From Leptospira chreensis (GTDB lineage: Bacteria > Spirochaetota > Leptospiria > Leptospirales > Leptospiraceae), in NCBI RefSeq assembly GCF_016919165.1, contig NZ_JAFFPS010000008.1, positions 1 to 64,000 on the forward strand: DNA of 64,000 bases. Reading direction: 5' to 3'. This document shows positions 17,486 to 26,398 of this stretch, one piece after another (position 1 is the first letter of the stretch; the number at the start of each line of letters is the position of its first letter). The translations under genes were made by a program, and so were the position numbers. Below the pieces are notes generated by a model, which did not search any database, was not told where the DNA came from, and was given only the letters and a program-made list of their open reading frames with translations.

Positions 17486-19063
17486 TTATTTAGATTTCAC
17501 TGTTCCCACCCAAATGCGATAGGTCTGCCGATCTAGAATTTGGAAATCATTGGTCAATAATCGCATTTGAGTTTCTAGTTTCATTTCATCCCATTCGGAG
17601 ATACGGTAACCCGATTTCCGTTTATCTTCATTGATTGCTTCTTTCATTTCCTTCGAAAATAAATCTGGATTCCAAGTGATAAATGCAATTTTGGCATTGT
17701 GATTTGTAGTAACAATGCGATCCAATAACTTAGAATTGAGATCGGATGTATAGGAAACAATTACCGTATGATCAAAATAATAACTTCCACTGGTGTATAA
17801 ATTTAGGTAGTCCTGAAATACGAGGATATCTGGTTTTATTTCCGTTAGGATCGGAGTGAATTTTTTTTCTAAGTTTGTTTTTGCTTTTTGTAATTTGGCA
17901 CCAAGGATACCCAAAGAAAAGGTAAAGAGGCCAAAGGTAAGTAAAAAAGAAAAGAACAATGGTTTTCTCTTATGATAATAATAGGAAACAAATGGTTTCA
18001 AAAGTAAAAGATAAGGGAAAATTAAAACCGTATAAAACCTTGGCCCCCAGTTGTTGAATCCGTCATTGGGAGCAAGGAAAGGTATGACAACAAGTGTTAC
18101 CGTTGTGGCGATGAGGAGATTTTTTTTGGAATCAGAAATGGTTTTGAACTTATACCAATAAATACTCAGCAAAACGAATGCGAACGGGATGTATCCAAAA
18201 AAACCAAGCTTTCTATCTGAATAAAATAATAAACTTTGAAACCACTGCAATCGTTCCGAAAACCCAGCCGAAAATCCGTTAGCATTGGCTAGAAATCGTG
18301 TACCCAGAAAATGGCCGTACAGGATTTGATTGATGCTTAAATAAAAAATGAGAAAGACTACAGTAGAAATCAAAAATACTAAATAGGTTTTTATATAACT
18401 TTGGATTTTGTTCCACCCATTTCTTTTTATGTAAAAGTAGAAATGGCTAAGGAAAAAAATGCCATAAAATGGGACTGTGTCTAGCCTGACTATGATGCTC
18501 CAAGCAAGGAAAGCTCCGCTTAAAAATTGAAAGTTTACTGAACGTTTCTTTTTTAAGAAAGGATATAAAGAGATTGTGGAGAAGGCAAATAACAAAGGGA
18601 ATTCAGAATACTCCCAACTGAGTGGCCAGAGAAAAGTGGTAAAAAATGAAATGGCGATGAGTAGAATCGAAAAATGGTAAAACCTTCTTAAGATCAAAAA
18701 GGTAAATGCTAGAAATAGTAGGGATGTGTAGGCCAGAAACGAAACTGGTAGGATTGAAAGGAAAGGTGCCATTAAATAAGCAAACTGAATGGGAAAGGCG
18801 CTGACTAAGTTCCTGTTATTTTGTATGTATAAGTTTTTAGTCAGATGAAAAAACTCTAATTCAGGATCAAAAGCTTTCGCAGGATAATACAAATTGTCCG
18901 ACAAAAAATGGTTCTGCCAAATGGAGTAGGTTTGTACTGCTTTGTCGTGGCTGTCTTGAAATAATGAATAACGCGGTTGGGTATATTCAATAGAATAGAA
19001 AACGGCAAGAATCAATAAAATCCAAAGGATCCAACTTCTAATTTTACTATGACTTCTTTTCAT
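17486..19063 (-). CDS. Large membrane protein, putative GT-C glycosyltransferase (paralogue 3)
   Basis: A protein of about 525 residues with ten or more hydrophobic segments, on the minus strand. The layout is like the two tandem paralogues upstream: one membrane helix, an acidic loop (LFQDSHDKAVQTYSIWQ), an AFPIQFAYLMAPF block equivalent to VFQYPxxF, then many helices and a soluble C-terminal tail with VFQDYLNLYTSG. An FLAPNDGFNNWGPRFY stretch corresponds to the SPYxxGxxxxxxRY motif of the others. I chose the ATG at 19063; a TTG at 19084 would add seven residues. Its function is inferred from this similarity and from its neighbours. Confidence 0.58.
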   Translation of the reverse strand: MKRSHSKIRSWILWILLILAVFYSIEYTQPRYSLFQDSHDKAVQTYSIWQNHFLSDNLYYPAKAFDPELEFFHLTKNLYIQNNRNLVSAFPIQFAYLMAPFLSILPVSFLAYTSLLFLAFTFLILRRFYHFSILLIAISFFTTFLWPLSWEYSEFPLLFAFSTISLYPFLKKKRSVNFQFLSGAFLAWSIIVRLDTVPFYGIFFLSHFYFYIKRNGWNKIQSYIKTYLVFLISTVVFLIFYLSINQILYGHFLGTRFLANANGFSAGFSERLQWFQSLLFYSDRKLGFFGYIPFAFVLLSIYWYKFKTISDSKKNLLIATTVTLVVIPFLAPNDGFNNWGPRFYTVLIFPYLLLLKPFVSYYYHKRKPLFFSFLLTFGLFTFSLGILGAKLQKAKTNLEKKFTPILTEIKPDILVFQDYLNLYTSGSYYFDHTVIVSYTSDLNSKLLDRIVTTNHNAKIAFITWNPDLFSKEMKEAINEDKRKSGYRISEWDEMKLETQMRLLTNDFQILDRQTYRIWVGTVKSK

Positions 19064-19169
19064 TCTTTTGAAATTTCCTTCCAACCTTTAATAAATTCAA
19101 CTCGGTTTGTATGAATAATCGATTGCTTTCTAACGATTTATCAAGACAGTATGCCAATATCGTATCATT

Positions 19170-20639
19170 ATGAAAGAATATTTTTTAGAAATTTTTAAGA
19201 AAAACAAAAAGGAAATAAATGAGTTGTACGGGATCCGTGCACTTAGCTGTTATCTGGTAATCCTATTTCATTGTTTTGCATTTTCCATTGATGCCTTTCC
19301 CAGTCATTATGCTCCCTATTTGAACAACGCGCAGAATGTCGAATTTTTGATGAGTTTGTTTTTTGTGATTAGTGCTTTTTTGGTTTCTACTTCCTTCTCA
19401 AGAGAACTGGAAAGAGCGAGTTTTCTGGAAAGTTGGAAAAACTTTGTAATCAAACGTAGTTTGCGAATTTTTCCGGCATTCTATGTAATCTTGTCGATTA
19501 CGCTTCTCATTATGGCAGGAGTCTTAAAGAAAAGCCAAGAAATGGAAGGAGCTTCCACCTTTGCCGAAGGAATTGTTGGTTTAAAATTAAAACTTTCTTT
19601 TTGGTGGACGGACTTAGCTTATATTTCTAATTATTTTCCAAACCGTATTATGGTGCATGGTTGGTCTCTCTCCATGGAAGAACAATTCTATCTGGCTATG
19701 CCCATTGTGTTTTTATTTTATACAAAAGTTCTTGCCAATCGAAATCAGAAATTTGTTTTTTTAATTCTACTTCTTTTACTTCCTAATTTCATTCGTTATT
19801 ATTATTTTCAAAATTCTACTTTTGAATCGTTTGATATTTATGTACAAACATTGTTTCATCCCATTCATACACATTTCGAACCCTTTGTTTATGGAATTTT
19901 GCTGATGGAGCTTTGGAGGTCCAGTAAGATCTCCACTGAAATTAAGGGACTCAAAACTGCTTTTTTTAGTATTTTCACTGTTTTGTTTTTGATTTTTTGT
20001 TATGTATGTACATTAGAATTTTCGGAAGCAAAAGAATACTTTATTGTTTATCGAATTAGTTTTTATTCCTTTTTTGCTTTTGTGATTGTTTTTGGGTCAG
20101 TGGGGGGATTCTTTTCGAAAATCTCTTGGTTTTTAGCGAACCCATTTTTAGTATTCATCGGGAAACTCAGCTACGGAATTTATTTGGTTCATATGCTCGT
20201 GAATGCAACGGTTATGTTGACCGTACTCGATCATAAAATCGTAGAAAATAACGATGTGGGTAGGTTGTTTAAAGCATCCTTTATCAGTTTGTTTATCTCA
20301 ACGATCATTGCTCTTGTCAGTTATCTTGTGATCGAGAAACCATTTTTAAAAATCAGGGAATGGACCCAGGCCCGGTTTGATATTTCTACCAATACGTTTT
20401 ATTATGTAAAAGGAAATGCCAAAGAAAGGGTGCTTGTCTCTTTGTTTTTAACCTTTCTTTCCTTTTTTCCTTACCTGATCATCAAACAAATGGTTGCTGT
20501 TGATTTTATCCCCAAAGGGACTTTCTCCACCGCTGTCATTTGGCTGTGTTTGATCATTCCTGTGTTCATCAATCTCGTAAGCTTAAGCGTTAAGAAAAAA
20601 CTGTTTTTCTATTATTATTTAAGCCGCTTTCAAGATTAA
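19170..20639 (+). CDS. Membrane acyltransferase family 3 (OafA-like)
   Basis: A 489-residue integral membrane acyltransferase. The N-terminal YGIRALSCYLVILFHCF contains the catalytic-type His after the first helix. RSLRIFPAFYVIL and GWSLSMEEQFYLAMPIVF are classic acyltransferase-3 motifs, and GKLSYGIYLVHML comes near the end. Such enzymes O-acetylate surface polysaccharides or lipids. There is no C-terminal SGNH domain; about ten helices fill the protein. It sits at the edge of the O-antigen locus, so O-antigen acetylation is the likely role, by inference. Confidence 0.85.
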   Translation: MKEYFLEIFKKNKKEINELYGIRALSCYLVILFHCFAFSIDAFPSHYAPYLNNAQNVEFLMSLFFVISAFLVSTSFSRELERASFLESWKNFVIKRSLRIFPAFYVILSITLLIMAGVLKKSQEMEGASTFAEGIVGLKLKLSFWWTDLAYISNYFPNRIMVHGWSLSMEEQFYLAMPIVFLFYTKVLANRNQKFVFLILLLLLPNFIRYYYFQNSTFESFDIYVQTLFHPIHTHFEPFVYGILLMELWRSSKISTEIKGLKTAFFSIFTVLFLIFCYVCTLEFSEAKEYFIVYRISFYSFFAFVIVFGSVGGFFSKISWFLANPFLVFIGKLSYGIYLVHMLVNATVMLTVLDHKIVENNDVGRLFKASFISLFISTIIALVSYLVIEKPFLKIREWTQARFDISTNTFYYVKGNAKERVLVSLFLTFLSFFPYLIIKQMVAVDFIPKGTFSTAVIWLCLIIPVFINLVSLSVKKKLFFYYYLSRFQD

Positions 20640-20641
20640 AC

Positions 20642-20659
20642 AAAGTTCTAAAGAACTTT
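20642..20659. terminator. Short hairpin between convergent genes
   Basis: AAAGTTCT at 20642-20649 and AGAACTTT at 20652-20659 form a perfect inverted repeat with a nominal two-base spacer; the closing A-T pairs would probably open to make the loop. It lies just after the acyltransferase stop and before the end of the convergent App1-like gene. A third partial copy of AAAGTTCT occurs at about 20669. No long T-run follows, so termination is uncertain. Confidence 0.35.
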
Positions 20660-20674
20660 ATGTATTGTAAAGTT

Positions 20675-22216
20675 CTAAGACTTAAAGGCAGAAACAAGAC
20701 CTTCTTTTAGTTTCTGTCTTGCTCCTTCTGCTGCTTTGGGGATTGTCAAATCCTCAAGTAGCTTTAACAGAAACCCTTCGTCCACTAATTTCCCCTCTAA
20801 CACCTTTCCAATCATTCCCGCCACCACAGCTAGATTTTGTTCGATGGTAAAATAACCTTCGGATTCCAAAATCAACGCCATTCCTATTGCACCTTCCGTT
20901 CCATAAAATGCTTGGTTGGTCCCAAATACGGACTCATACATTCCCGCCGGAAGTGCGTCCTTAACTTTTTCACGCATTTCCTGTTCGCTCGGTCCATGCC
21001 CCGTTCGATTGATGATACTCAAATTAACTGGATTTACGTTTCCGTGAATTCTATGGATTTCTTCCGCAAGCAAACGAATTTTTTTGGCGGCATCCCTTGT
21101 GATCGCATCACGACCAAGGAAATTTAGTTTATAAAGATATTCTTCTAATTCATCTCCAGTCAGTTTTCCCATACAGATGATTTGATAGAGAGTGAAGATC
21201 ATATAATCAGATTCTGTATTATCACCGAGTAGAATTTCTTTGGATTCTATGGGTAAGTAGATCCGGTCATAAAGCAGGATGGAAAGTTTATAGGACATTT
21301 GGTCAAAGAGACTTTGGTAGGAGGCACCTAAGAATTTTTTAGTCCGAGACCAAGCTGGTTTGAATCCATTTTGTAAAAATTCGATCGGATTAAAAATCGT
21401 ACCGAGCACTTTATCGAAAACACCTTTGATGGTTCCTTCTAAGTATTTTAAATGTAAGGATTCGATTTGGATATTGTCTTTGGCAATGGTCGCAAGCATG
21501 GTTCTGCGAAAGAAGTGAGGGCTTGCGGAAATAAAAGCGAGTGGGGCGTTCGAGAGGGAAGTTCTAAGTTCCCTATACAGTTCTGGCATTCCCGGCAGTG
21601 CCTGCTTTTGGTTCGGTGTTTCAAAGACGGCTGTGAACTTTCCCTTCCCCGAATGGATGTCGGTGGCCAAATACGTTTGGTCGATATCGGATGTGACCAC
21701 AAGTCCTTTGTAGTCTTCGGAAAGGATACGGAGTTTGCCCTTACCCACCATGGTAGTCTTTCCTAAAATGGAATCTTCTGTGGAATTGAGATGGGCTAAG
21801 TCTTTGGAGTATTGACGAAAACTATCCAGACCTTCTAGAATCACTTGGAAGTCATGAGATCCTACGGGAAGTTTGTCCCTGATTTCACAGGAAAAAAATC
21901 CATCCTCATCGGCTTTGATTTTTCCCGAACTATAGATTTTGTTTCCGGCCAAATCGAAAACTTCCAATTTCAATACGGGTTTTCTGACCGGTGCCAAAGA
22001 GAAATCGAGAAAGGGGGTGATTTTTGTTTCTTCTCCAATAAAGAGTCCGGTCATAAGATCCCAAAGCCCTTCGGCTTTCATTAGATCGGTAATCCCTACA
22101 TCCACCACCTGTCCTCTGACGTAAGATCGCCTCTCTCTTCCTAAAGATCCTCCGCAGACAGCAATTCTTTTGATATCGGTAATGATTGGTTGTGTGGTAT
22201 TTGGTTCTTGGGACAT
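20675..22216 (-). CDS. App1-like phosphatase domain protein
   Basis: A 513-residue protein with no signal peptide. The central LVVTSDIDQTYLAT gives a DXDXT phosphatase motif (Asp177, Asp179, Thr181), followed by PGMPELYREL and LAFISASPHFFRR, the pattern of the App1/DUF2183 phosphatidate phosphatase-like HAD family. Before it lies a beta-rich segment (about 80-140) similar to the region preceding the App1 catalytic domain. After it comes a region with LGDNTESDYMIF. Yeast App1 dephosphorylates phosphatidate; the substrate here is unknown. The gene is divergent from the ubiD-like gene with 53 bases between, so the two may share control. Confidence 0.7.
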   Translation of the reverse strand: MSQEPNTTQPIITDIKRIAVCGGSLGRERRSYVRGQVVDVGITDLMKAEGLWDLMTGLFIGEETKITPFLDFSLAPVRKPVLKLEVFDLAGNKIYSSGKIKADEDGFFSCEIRDKLPVGSHDFQVILEGLDSFRQYSKDLAHLNSTEDSILGKTTMVGKGKLRILSEDYKGLVVTSDIDQTYLATDIHSGKGKFTAVFETPNQKQALPGMPELYRELRTSLSNAPLAFISASPHFFRRTMLATIAKDNIQIESLHLKYLEGTIKGVFDKVLGTIFNPIEFLQNGFKPAWSRTKKFLGASYQSLFDQMSYKLSILLYDRIYLPIESKEILLGDNTESDYMIFTLYQIICMGKLTGDELEEYLYKLNFLGRDAITRDAAKKIRLLAEEIHRIHGNVNPVNLSIINRTGHGPSEQEMREKVKDALPAGMYESVFGTNQAFYGTEGAIGMALILESEGYFTIEQNLAVVAGMIGKVLEGKLVDEGFLLKLLEDLTIPKAAEGARQKLKEGLVSAFKS

Positions 22217-22269
22217 AGAATTTATGCCCTAGAGCATCTAAGAAAACAAGGAGCCGTCTATTCCTTTTT

Positions 22270-24042
22270 ATGGTTTCACTACGATCCACCAATGATTTTG
22301 TCCGACTTTTGCAAAAGGAAGGAGAGCTCCATGTAGTTTCCGATCCTGTGGATCCTTATTTGGAACTAGCAGAGATCCAAAGGCGTGTGGTCGCCAAAAA
22401 AGGCCCAGCCCTCTTATTTACCAATGTGAAAGGAACTAAGTTTCCGGTGGCGACCAATCTCTATGGATCAGAAAAGAGAATCCATTTGGCTTTTGGGCCA
22501 AAGCCGGTCGCAACCATAGAGCGTCTGGCCAAACTTGCTAAAGAAATTTTCCCGCCCCGGTTTTCTAAACTTTGGAAAGAACGTTCCCTTGGGCTTTTGC
22601 CTTTCCAAGTGGGTTTAAAACAAGTGAGAAGAGCTCCTGTGCTCTCTGGTAGCGTTCTCTCGACAAATGACTTACCCCAACTGGTTTCTTGGCCCAAAGA
22701 CGGAGGAGCCTTTGTGACCCTCCCTTTGGTTTATACCCAACATCCAGAATCAGGAAATGGAAACCTAGGAATGTACCGTGTCCAACTTTTCGGTGACAAG
22801 ACGGTAGGGATGCACATCCAAATCCATCGGGGTGGTGGATTCCATTATTATGAGGCCGAAAAAAATGGCCAAGCCCTCCCGGCCCATGTGTACATCGGCG
22901 GACCTCCGGCACTCACCATTGCTGCGGTCGCTCCTCTTCCCGAAGAAATCCCCGAACTTGTTTTTGCTTCCTTTTTAATGGGAGAAAAACTTCGAATGAC
23001 AAAGGACAAAGCGGTCTCCCCATATCCCATTATTGCTGATGCTGACTTTGCCTTGATCGGAACCATTCCTCCTAAACTTCGAAAACCGGAAGGTCCCTTT
23101 GGAGACCACTACGGATACTATTCGTTGTTACACGACTATCCCTATTTGGACCTAACCCATATCCGACACAGAAAGGATGCGATTTGGGCCGCCACTGTTG
23201 TGGGAAGGCCTCCCCAAGAAGACCACTACATAGCTGAGTTCTTACAAGATTTACTCTCTCCTATGTTTCCACTTGTTATGCCACAGGTGCTAGGTGTTTG
23301 GGCTTACGAAGAGTCAGGGGTTCATTCCCTGGCGGCAGCTGTCGTGAAAGAACGCTATTTCCGAGAAGCTTTTATGGGAGCTCTTCGGATACTGGGAGAA
23401 GGGCAGTTGTCTCTTACCAAATGTTTACTTGTGACAAACGAACGAGTGAATCTTAAAAACTTTTCGGAAACCTTCAGAGTCATTACAGAAAGATGTGATC
23501 CAAGAACTGATTTTTTTATCTTTAGCCATATCAGCCAAGATACTTTGGATTATACCAGTGGAACGGTGAACAAGGGAAGTAAGATGCTTTGGATGGGAAT
23601 CACGGAAGCCAATGCCTCTTTAAAGTATCCCAACTTACCGAAGGAATTTTCTGGAAATTTCAAAGACAAACGTTTCCAAAATCCGAAAGTGTTTTTGCCA
23701 GGAGTCCTTGTGGTGAAAGGTTCAGCTTATGTTAAAGAGGATCATTTGGCACTGGCTTTATTGCAAGAAGACTTAAGTCGTTTCCATTATGTATTCCTTG
23801 TGGATGATGCAGAAGATTCTGTGCGAACTGATTCGGATTTTATCTGGACTATGTTTACCCGAATGGAACCGGCCTCCGACGTTTATGCCAGAACGGAAAC
23901 CAAACAAAACCATATTGCTTATGAAGTTCCCATTGTCTTTGATTGCCGGATGAAACCTTGGATTCCCGAAGTTCTGGTTCCTCTTTCGGAAACGGTCAAA
24001 CAAGTGGACGAGAAATTTGGAAGGATGATCGACTTGGTCTGA
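22270..24042 (+). CDS. UbiD-family decarboxylase
   Basis: A 590-residue member of the UbiD family, which uses prenylated FMN to (de)carboxylate aromatic or unsaturated acids. Family signatures are NLGMYRVQLFGDKTVGMHIQIHRGGG (split here between cofactor-binding segments), GGPPALTIAA and PEGPFGDHYGYYS. The last carries the conserved acidic residues of the active site, and HIRHRKDAIWAATVVGRPPQED follows. The length exceeds that of typical E. coli UbiD (about 500) and is closer to the long form proposed for menaquinone synthesis. No ubiX flavin prenyltransferase is seen in the window. The substrate is not established; a quinone role is one possibility. Confidence 0.85.
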   Translation: MVSLRSTNDFVRLLQKEGELHVVSDPVDPYLELAEIQRRVVAKKGPALLFTNVKGTKFPVATNLYGSEKRIHLAFGPKPVATIERLAKLAKEIFPPRFSKLWKERSLGLLPFQVGLKQVRRAPVLSGSVLSTNDLPQLVSWPKDGGAFVTLPLVYTQHPESGNGNLGMYRVQLFGDKTVGMHIQIHRGGGFHYYEAEKNGQALPAHVYIGGPPALTIAAVAPLPEEIPELVFASFLMGEKLRMTKDKAVSPYPIIADADFALIGTIPPKLRKPEGPFGDHYGYYSLLHDYPYLDLTHIRHRKDAIWAATVVGRPPQEDHYIAEFLQDLLSPMFPLVMPQVLGVWAYEESGVHSLAAAVVKERYFREAFMGALRILGEGQLSLTKCLLVTNERVNLKNFSETFRVITERCDPRTDFFIFSHISQDTLDYTSGTVNKGSKMLWMGITEANASLKYPNLPKEFSGNFKDKRFQNPKVFLPGVLVVKGSAYVKEDHLALALLQEDLSRFHYVFLVDDAEDSVRTDSDFIWTMFTRMEPASDVYARTETKQNHIAYEVPIVFDCRMKPWIPEVLVPLSETVKQVDEKFGRMIDLV

Positions 24043-24152
24043 CTTCCTCTGATTTCATGTAATCGGATTCTTTTGGATCCGCATTTGTTTTTCTTCTTTG
24101 TAAAAAAAGTGAATGGTAAGAAACGAAAGGTTATAAAAACTAAAACGAAGAC

Positions 24153-25124
24153 ATGGCAAAAAAATTAACTTTAGTCACTGGCGGTGCGGGTCTCATCGGT
24201 TCGCAAATCATCGAAGATCTCAATCACAATGGGAATACGGATATCTTGGTTGTGGACCATCTGGGAACTACAGAGAAATGGAAAAATCTACAACGAAACT
24301 TTTTCCAAGACTATTATGAGAAAGATAAATTCGAATCGCTTTTGGATGCGGGACATTCTCTTTTCAATGAAATTTCGGAAATCTATCACTTAGGTGCCTG
24401 TTCTGCCACAACAGAAAAAGATGCTACCTATCTTATGCAAAATAACTTCCATTATACGAAGAAACTGGCTGAGTTTGCCGTCGCGAGAAACATTCCCTTT
24501 CTTTATGCATCGAGTGCGGCTACTTATGGGGAAGGAGAATTTGGATACAACGACAAAGCTCCTATTGAGAATTTAAAACCGTTAAATATGTATGGGTATT
24601 CCAAACAACTATTTGATCTTTATGCTAAAAAAACGGGGATCGCTGACAAAGTCATTGGACTCAAATACTTCAATGTCTTTGGGTATGGGGAAGCACATAA
24701 GGGAGATATGCGTAGCCTTGTTTTGAAAGGTTATGAACAAATCCGCGATACAGGGAAATTAAAGTTATTCAAATCCTATAAACCGGAATACAAAGACGGG
24801 GAACAAAAACGAGACTTTCTCTATGTAAAGGATGCCAGTAAAATTAGTATTTATCTTTGCAGTGAACGAAAGTACGGATTGTACAATGTGGGACGAGGGG
24901 TTGCGGAAACTTGGAATGAACTAGCGAACGCTTTGTTCGCTGCCATGGGTAAACCCGTCAACATTGAGTATGTGGATATGCCTGATTCCTTAAAAGGCAA
25001 ATACCAATACTATACCTGCGCGGAAATGGAAAAGATAGGGCAAACGGGTTATCCCTTTGGTTATACCAACCTCCGGGATTCAGTGGGAGAGTATGTTCGT
25101 TTCCTTGTGGAAGAAAAGAACTAG
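24153..25124 (+). CDS. hldD: ADP-L-glycero-D-manno-heptose-6-epimerase
   Basis: Last step of ADP-heptose synthesis for the LPS inner core: inverts C6 of ADP-D-glycero-D-manno-heptose. The 323-residue SDR begins with VTGGAGLIGSQII (residues 8-20), has the LGACSATTEKD block specific to this family, and catalytic Tyr147 and Lys151 in MYGYSK. The C-terminal RDFLYVKD and YNVGRG segments are also typical. It stands alone here, without hldE or gmhA beside it. The gene is also called rfaD. Its presence agrees with heptose-containing LPS. Confidence 0.93.
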   Translation: MAKKLTLVTGGAGLIGSQIIEDLNHNGNTDILVVDHLGTTEKWKNLQRNFFQDYYEKDKFESLLDAGHSLFNEISEIYHLGACSATTEKDATYLMQNNFHYTKKLAEFAVARNIPFLYASSAATYGEGEFGYNDKAPIENLKPLNMYGYSKQLFDLYAKKTGIADKVIGLKYFNVFGYGEAHKGDMRSLVLKGYEQIRDTGKLKLFKSYKPEYKDGEQKRDFLYVKDASKISIYLCSERKYGLYNVGRGVAETWNELANALFAAMGKPVNIEYVDMPDSLKGKYQYYTCAEMEKIGQTGYPFGYTNLRDSVGEYVRFLVEEKN

Positions 25125-25127
25125 TGT

Positions 25128-25427
25128 TTACTTTTTATACACTTTGACAATGGTTTGGATCAAATCTTTGAACTTTGGATCTTTCAAACTATAGAATACT
25201 TGGTTGGATGATTTGCGGGATTCTAAGATTCCGTTGTTTTTCATCTTACTTAAGTGTTGGGAGGCAGCCGATTGGCTCGTTCCTAACAATTCAACAAGCT
25301 GTCCGACTGTTTTTTCTTCTTTGGCTAGGGTATAAAGAATCAAAAGGCGGATAGGGTGGGCGATCCCTTGGATCCCCTTAATGGCTTGTTCCAATTGTTG
25401 TTTAGTGAGTTCAGTTTTTATTTTCAT
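25128..25427 (-). CDS. ArsR/SmtB-family winged-helix regulator
   Basis: A 99-residue transcription factor. IAHPIRLLILYTLAKEEKTVGQLVELLGTSQSAASQHLSKMKNNGILESRK (quoted here only as a landmark around residues 22-72) is the typical ArsR winged helix, with the recognition helix near SQSAASQHLSK. It has no cysteine at all, so the classical metal-binding CxC site is missing; it may sense something else or act without ligand. The gene converges with hldD three bases from its stop. Its target is unknown; self-regulation through the 145-base upstream gap is possible. Confidence 0.85.
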   Translation of the reverse strand: MKIKTELTKQQLEQAIKGIQGIAHPIRLLILYTLAKEEKTVGQLVELLGTSQSAASQHLSKMKNNGILESRKSSNQVFYSLKDPKFKDLIQTIVKVYKK

Positions 25428-25534
25428 CAGTAAGAATTCCGTTATATCCTTATGACGAATCTATCCTGTATTTACCTACGAAATTTTTTTCGTTTGTAAA
25501 AAAAATGACAAAGCCATGCAATAAATTTTGAACA

Positions 25535-25554
25535 CCCCCGGCGGCAACCGAGGG
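25535..25554 (-). terminator. GC-rich hairpin after the SDR gene
   Basis: On the minus strand, bases 25554-25548 and 25541-25535 pair over seven positions (one G-U) with a six-base loop. The hairpin lies 18 bases beyond the stop of the minus-strand SDR gene. The following sequence is only moderately T-rich, so it is a weak candidate for a factor-independent terminator. Confidence 0.35.
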
Positions 25555-25572
25555 CAAAGTGATTAATCGAAG

Positions 25573-26340
25573 TTAGATTCGAACTCCACCGGAGATTTCT
25601 AAAACAACACCGGTAACCAAATCATTGGAGATGATGAACTCTGCAGTGGATGCAATTTCATCTGGTTCCCCTAGTCGTCCCACAGGGATGATGGATTTCC
25701 ATTTGTCTAATGCTTCTGGGTTCATATCTTTTAAGACCATTTCCGTTCCGATAAAACCGGGAGCAATCCCTGCCACTCGGATTCCAAATTTGGCAAGTTC
25801 TTTGGACCAAGTCACTGTCATTGCCGCCACTCCGGCCTTCGCTGCACTGTAATTGGTTTGTCCTGAATTTCCGTGCATAGCAATCGATGCGATGGGAATG
25901 ATCACTCCCTTTTTTTGTTCTACCATCTTTGCCGCTGCTTCTCTTGCCGTAAGGAAAACACCTGTCAAATTCACATCAATGACGGATTGCCATTGGTCGA
26001 TTCCCATCTTTCCTTTGACCTTTCCTGTTTCTTTGTCCACGCGGATGAGAAGCCCGTCTCTTAAGATTCCAGCGTTCAAAATGGCCACATCGAGACTTCC
26101 TTGGAAAGCTACCGCTTCCTCAATCAGTCGGATGCTGTCTTCTTCTTTGGCCACATTGGCGATGATACCCGTCGTTTTGATTCCTTCTTTTTGGAAGAGG
26201 GCGACCGTTTCGTCGAGTTTGTCTTTTTGAATGTCAGAGAGAATGATATTGGCTCCGGCCTTTCCTAAGCGGTAAGCCATTGCCTTTCCGAGTCCACCGG
26301 CCGATCCGGTGACGAGAATGTTTGCACCTTTTAATTCCAT
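25573..26340 (-). CDS. SDR-family oxidoreductase (FabG-like)
   Basis: A classical short-chain dehydrogenase of about 255 residues. The cofactor loop [11 protein letters not shown] lies near residues 12-22, NAGILRDG is the NAG motif, and the catalytic Ser-Tyr-Lys set is in [30 protein letters not shown] and the C-terminal EISGGVRI are as in FabG-type 3-oxoacyl-ACP reductases. No other fatty acid synthesis gene is adjacent, so it may reduce acetoacetyl-CoA or another substrate. I chose the ATG at 26340; a GTG at 26346 would add two residues. The ATPase gene lies 58 bases upstream on the same strand, so they may be cotranscribed. Confidence 0.85.
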   Translation of the reverse strand: MELKGANILVTGSAGGLGKAMAYRLGKAGANIILSDIQKDKLDETVALFQKEGIKTTGIIANVAKEEDSIRLIEEAVAFQGSLDVAILNAGILRDGLLIRVDKETGKVKGKMGIDQWQSVIDVNLTGVFLTAREAAAKMVEQKKGVIIPIASIAMHGNSGQTNYSAAKAGVAAMTVTWSKELAKFGIRVAGIAPGFIGTEMVLKDMNPEALDKWKSIIPVGRLGEPDEIASTAEFIISNDLVTGVVLEISGGVRI

Positions 26341-26398
26341 GTCCACCAGTTTCGAAAATGGCGAACATGAGGTCTATTCAAATCGGGGTTTGATTTTG

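Noticed and set aside
22461..22912. Minus-strand open frames inside the UbiD-family gene
   Set aside because: They are antisense shadows of a well-conserved coding region and lack start signals.
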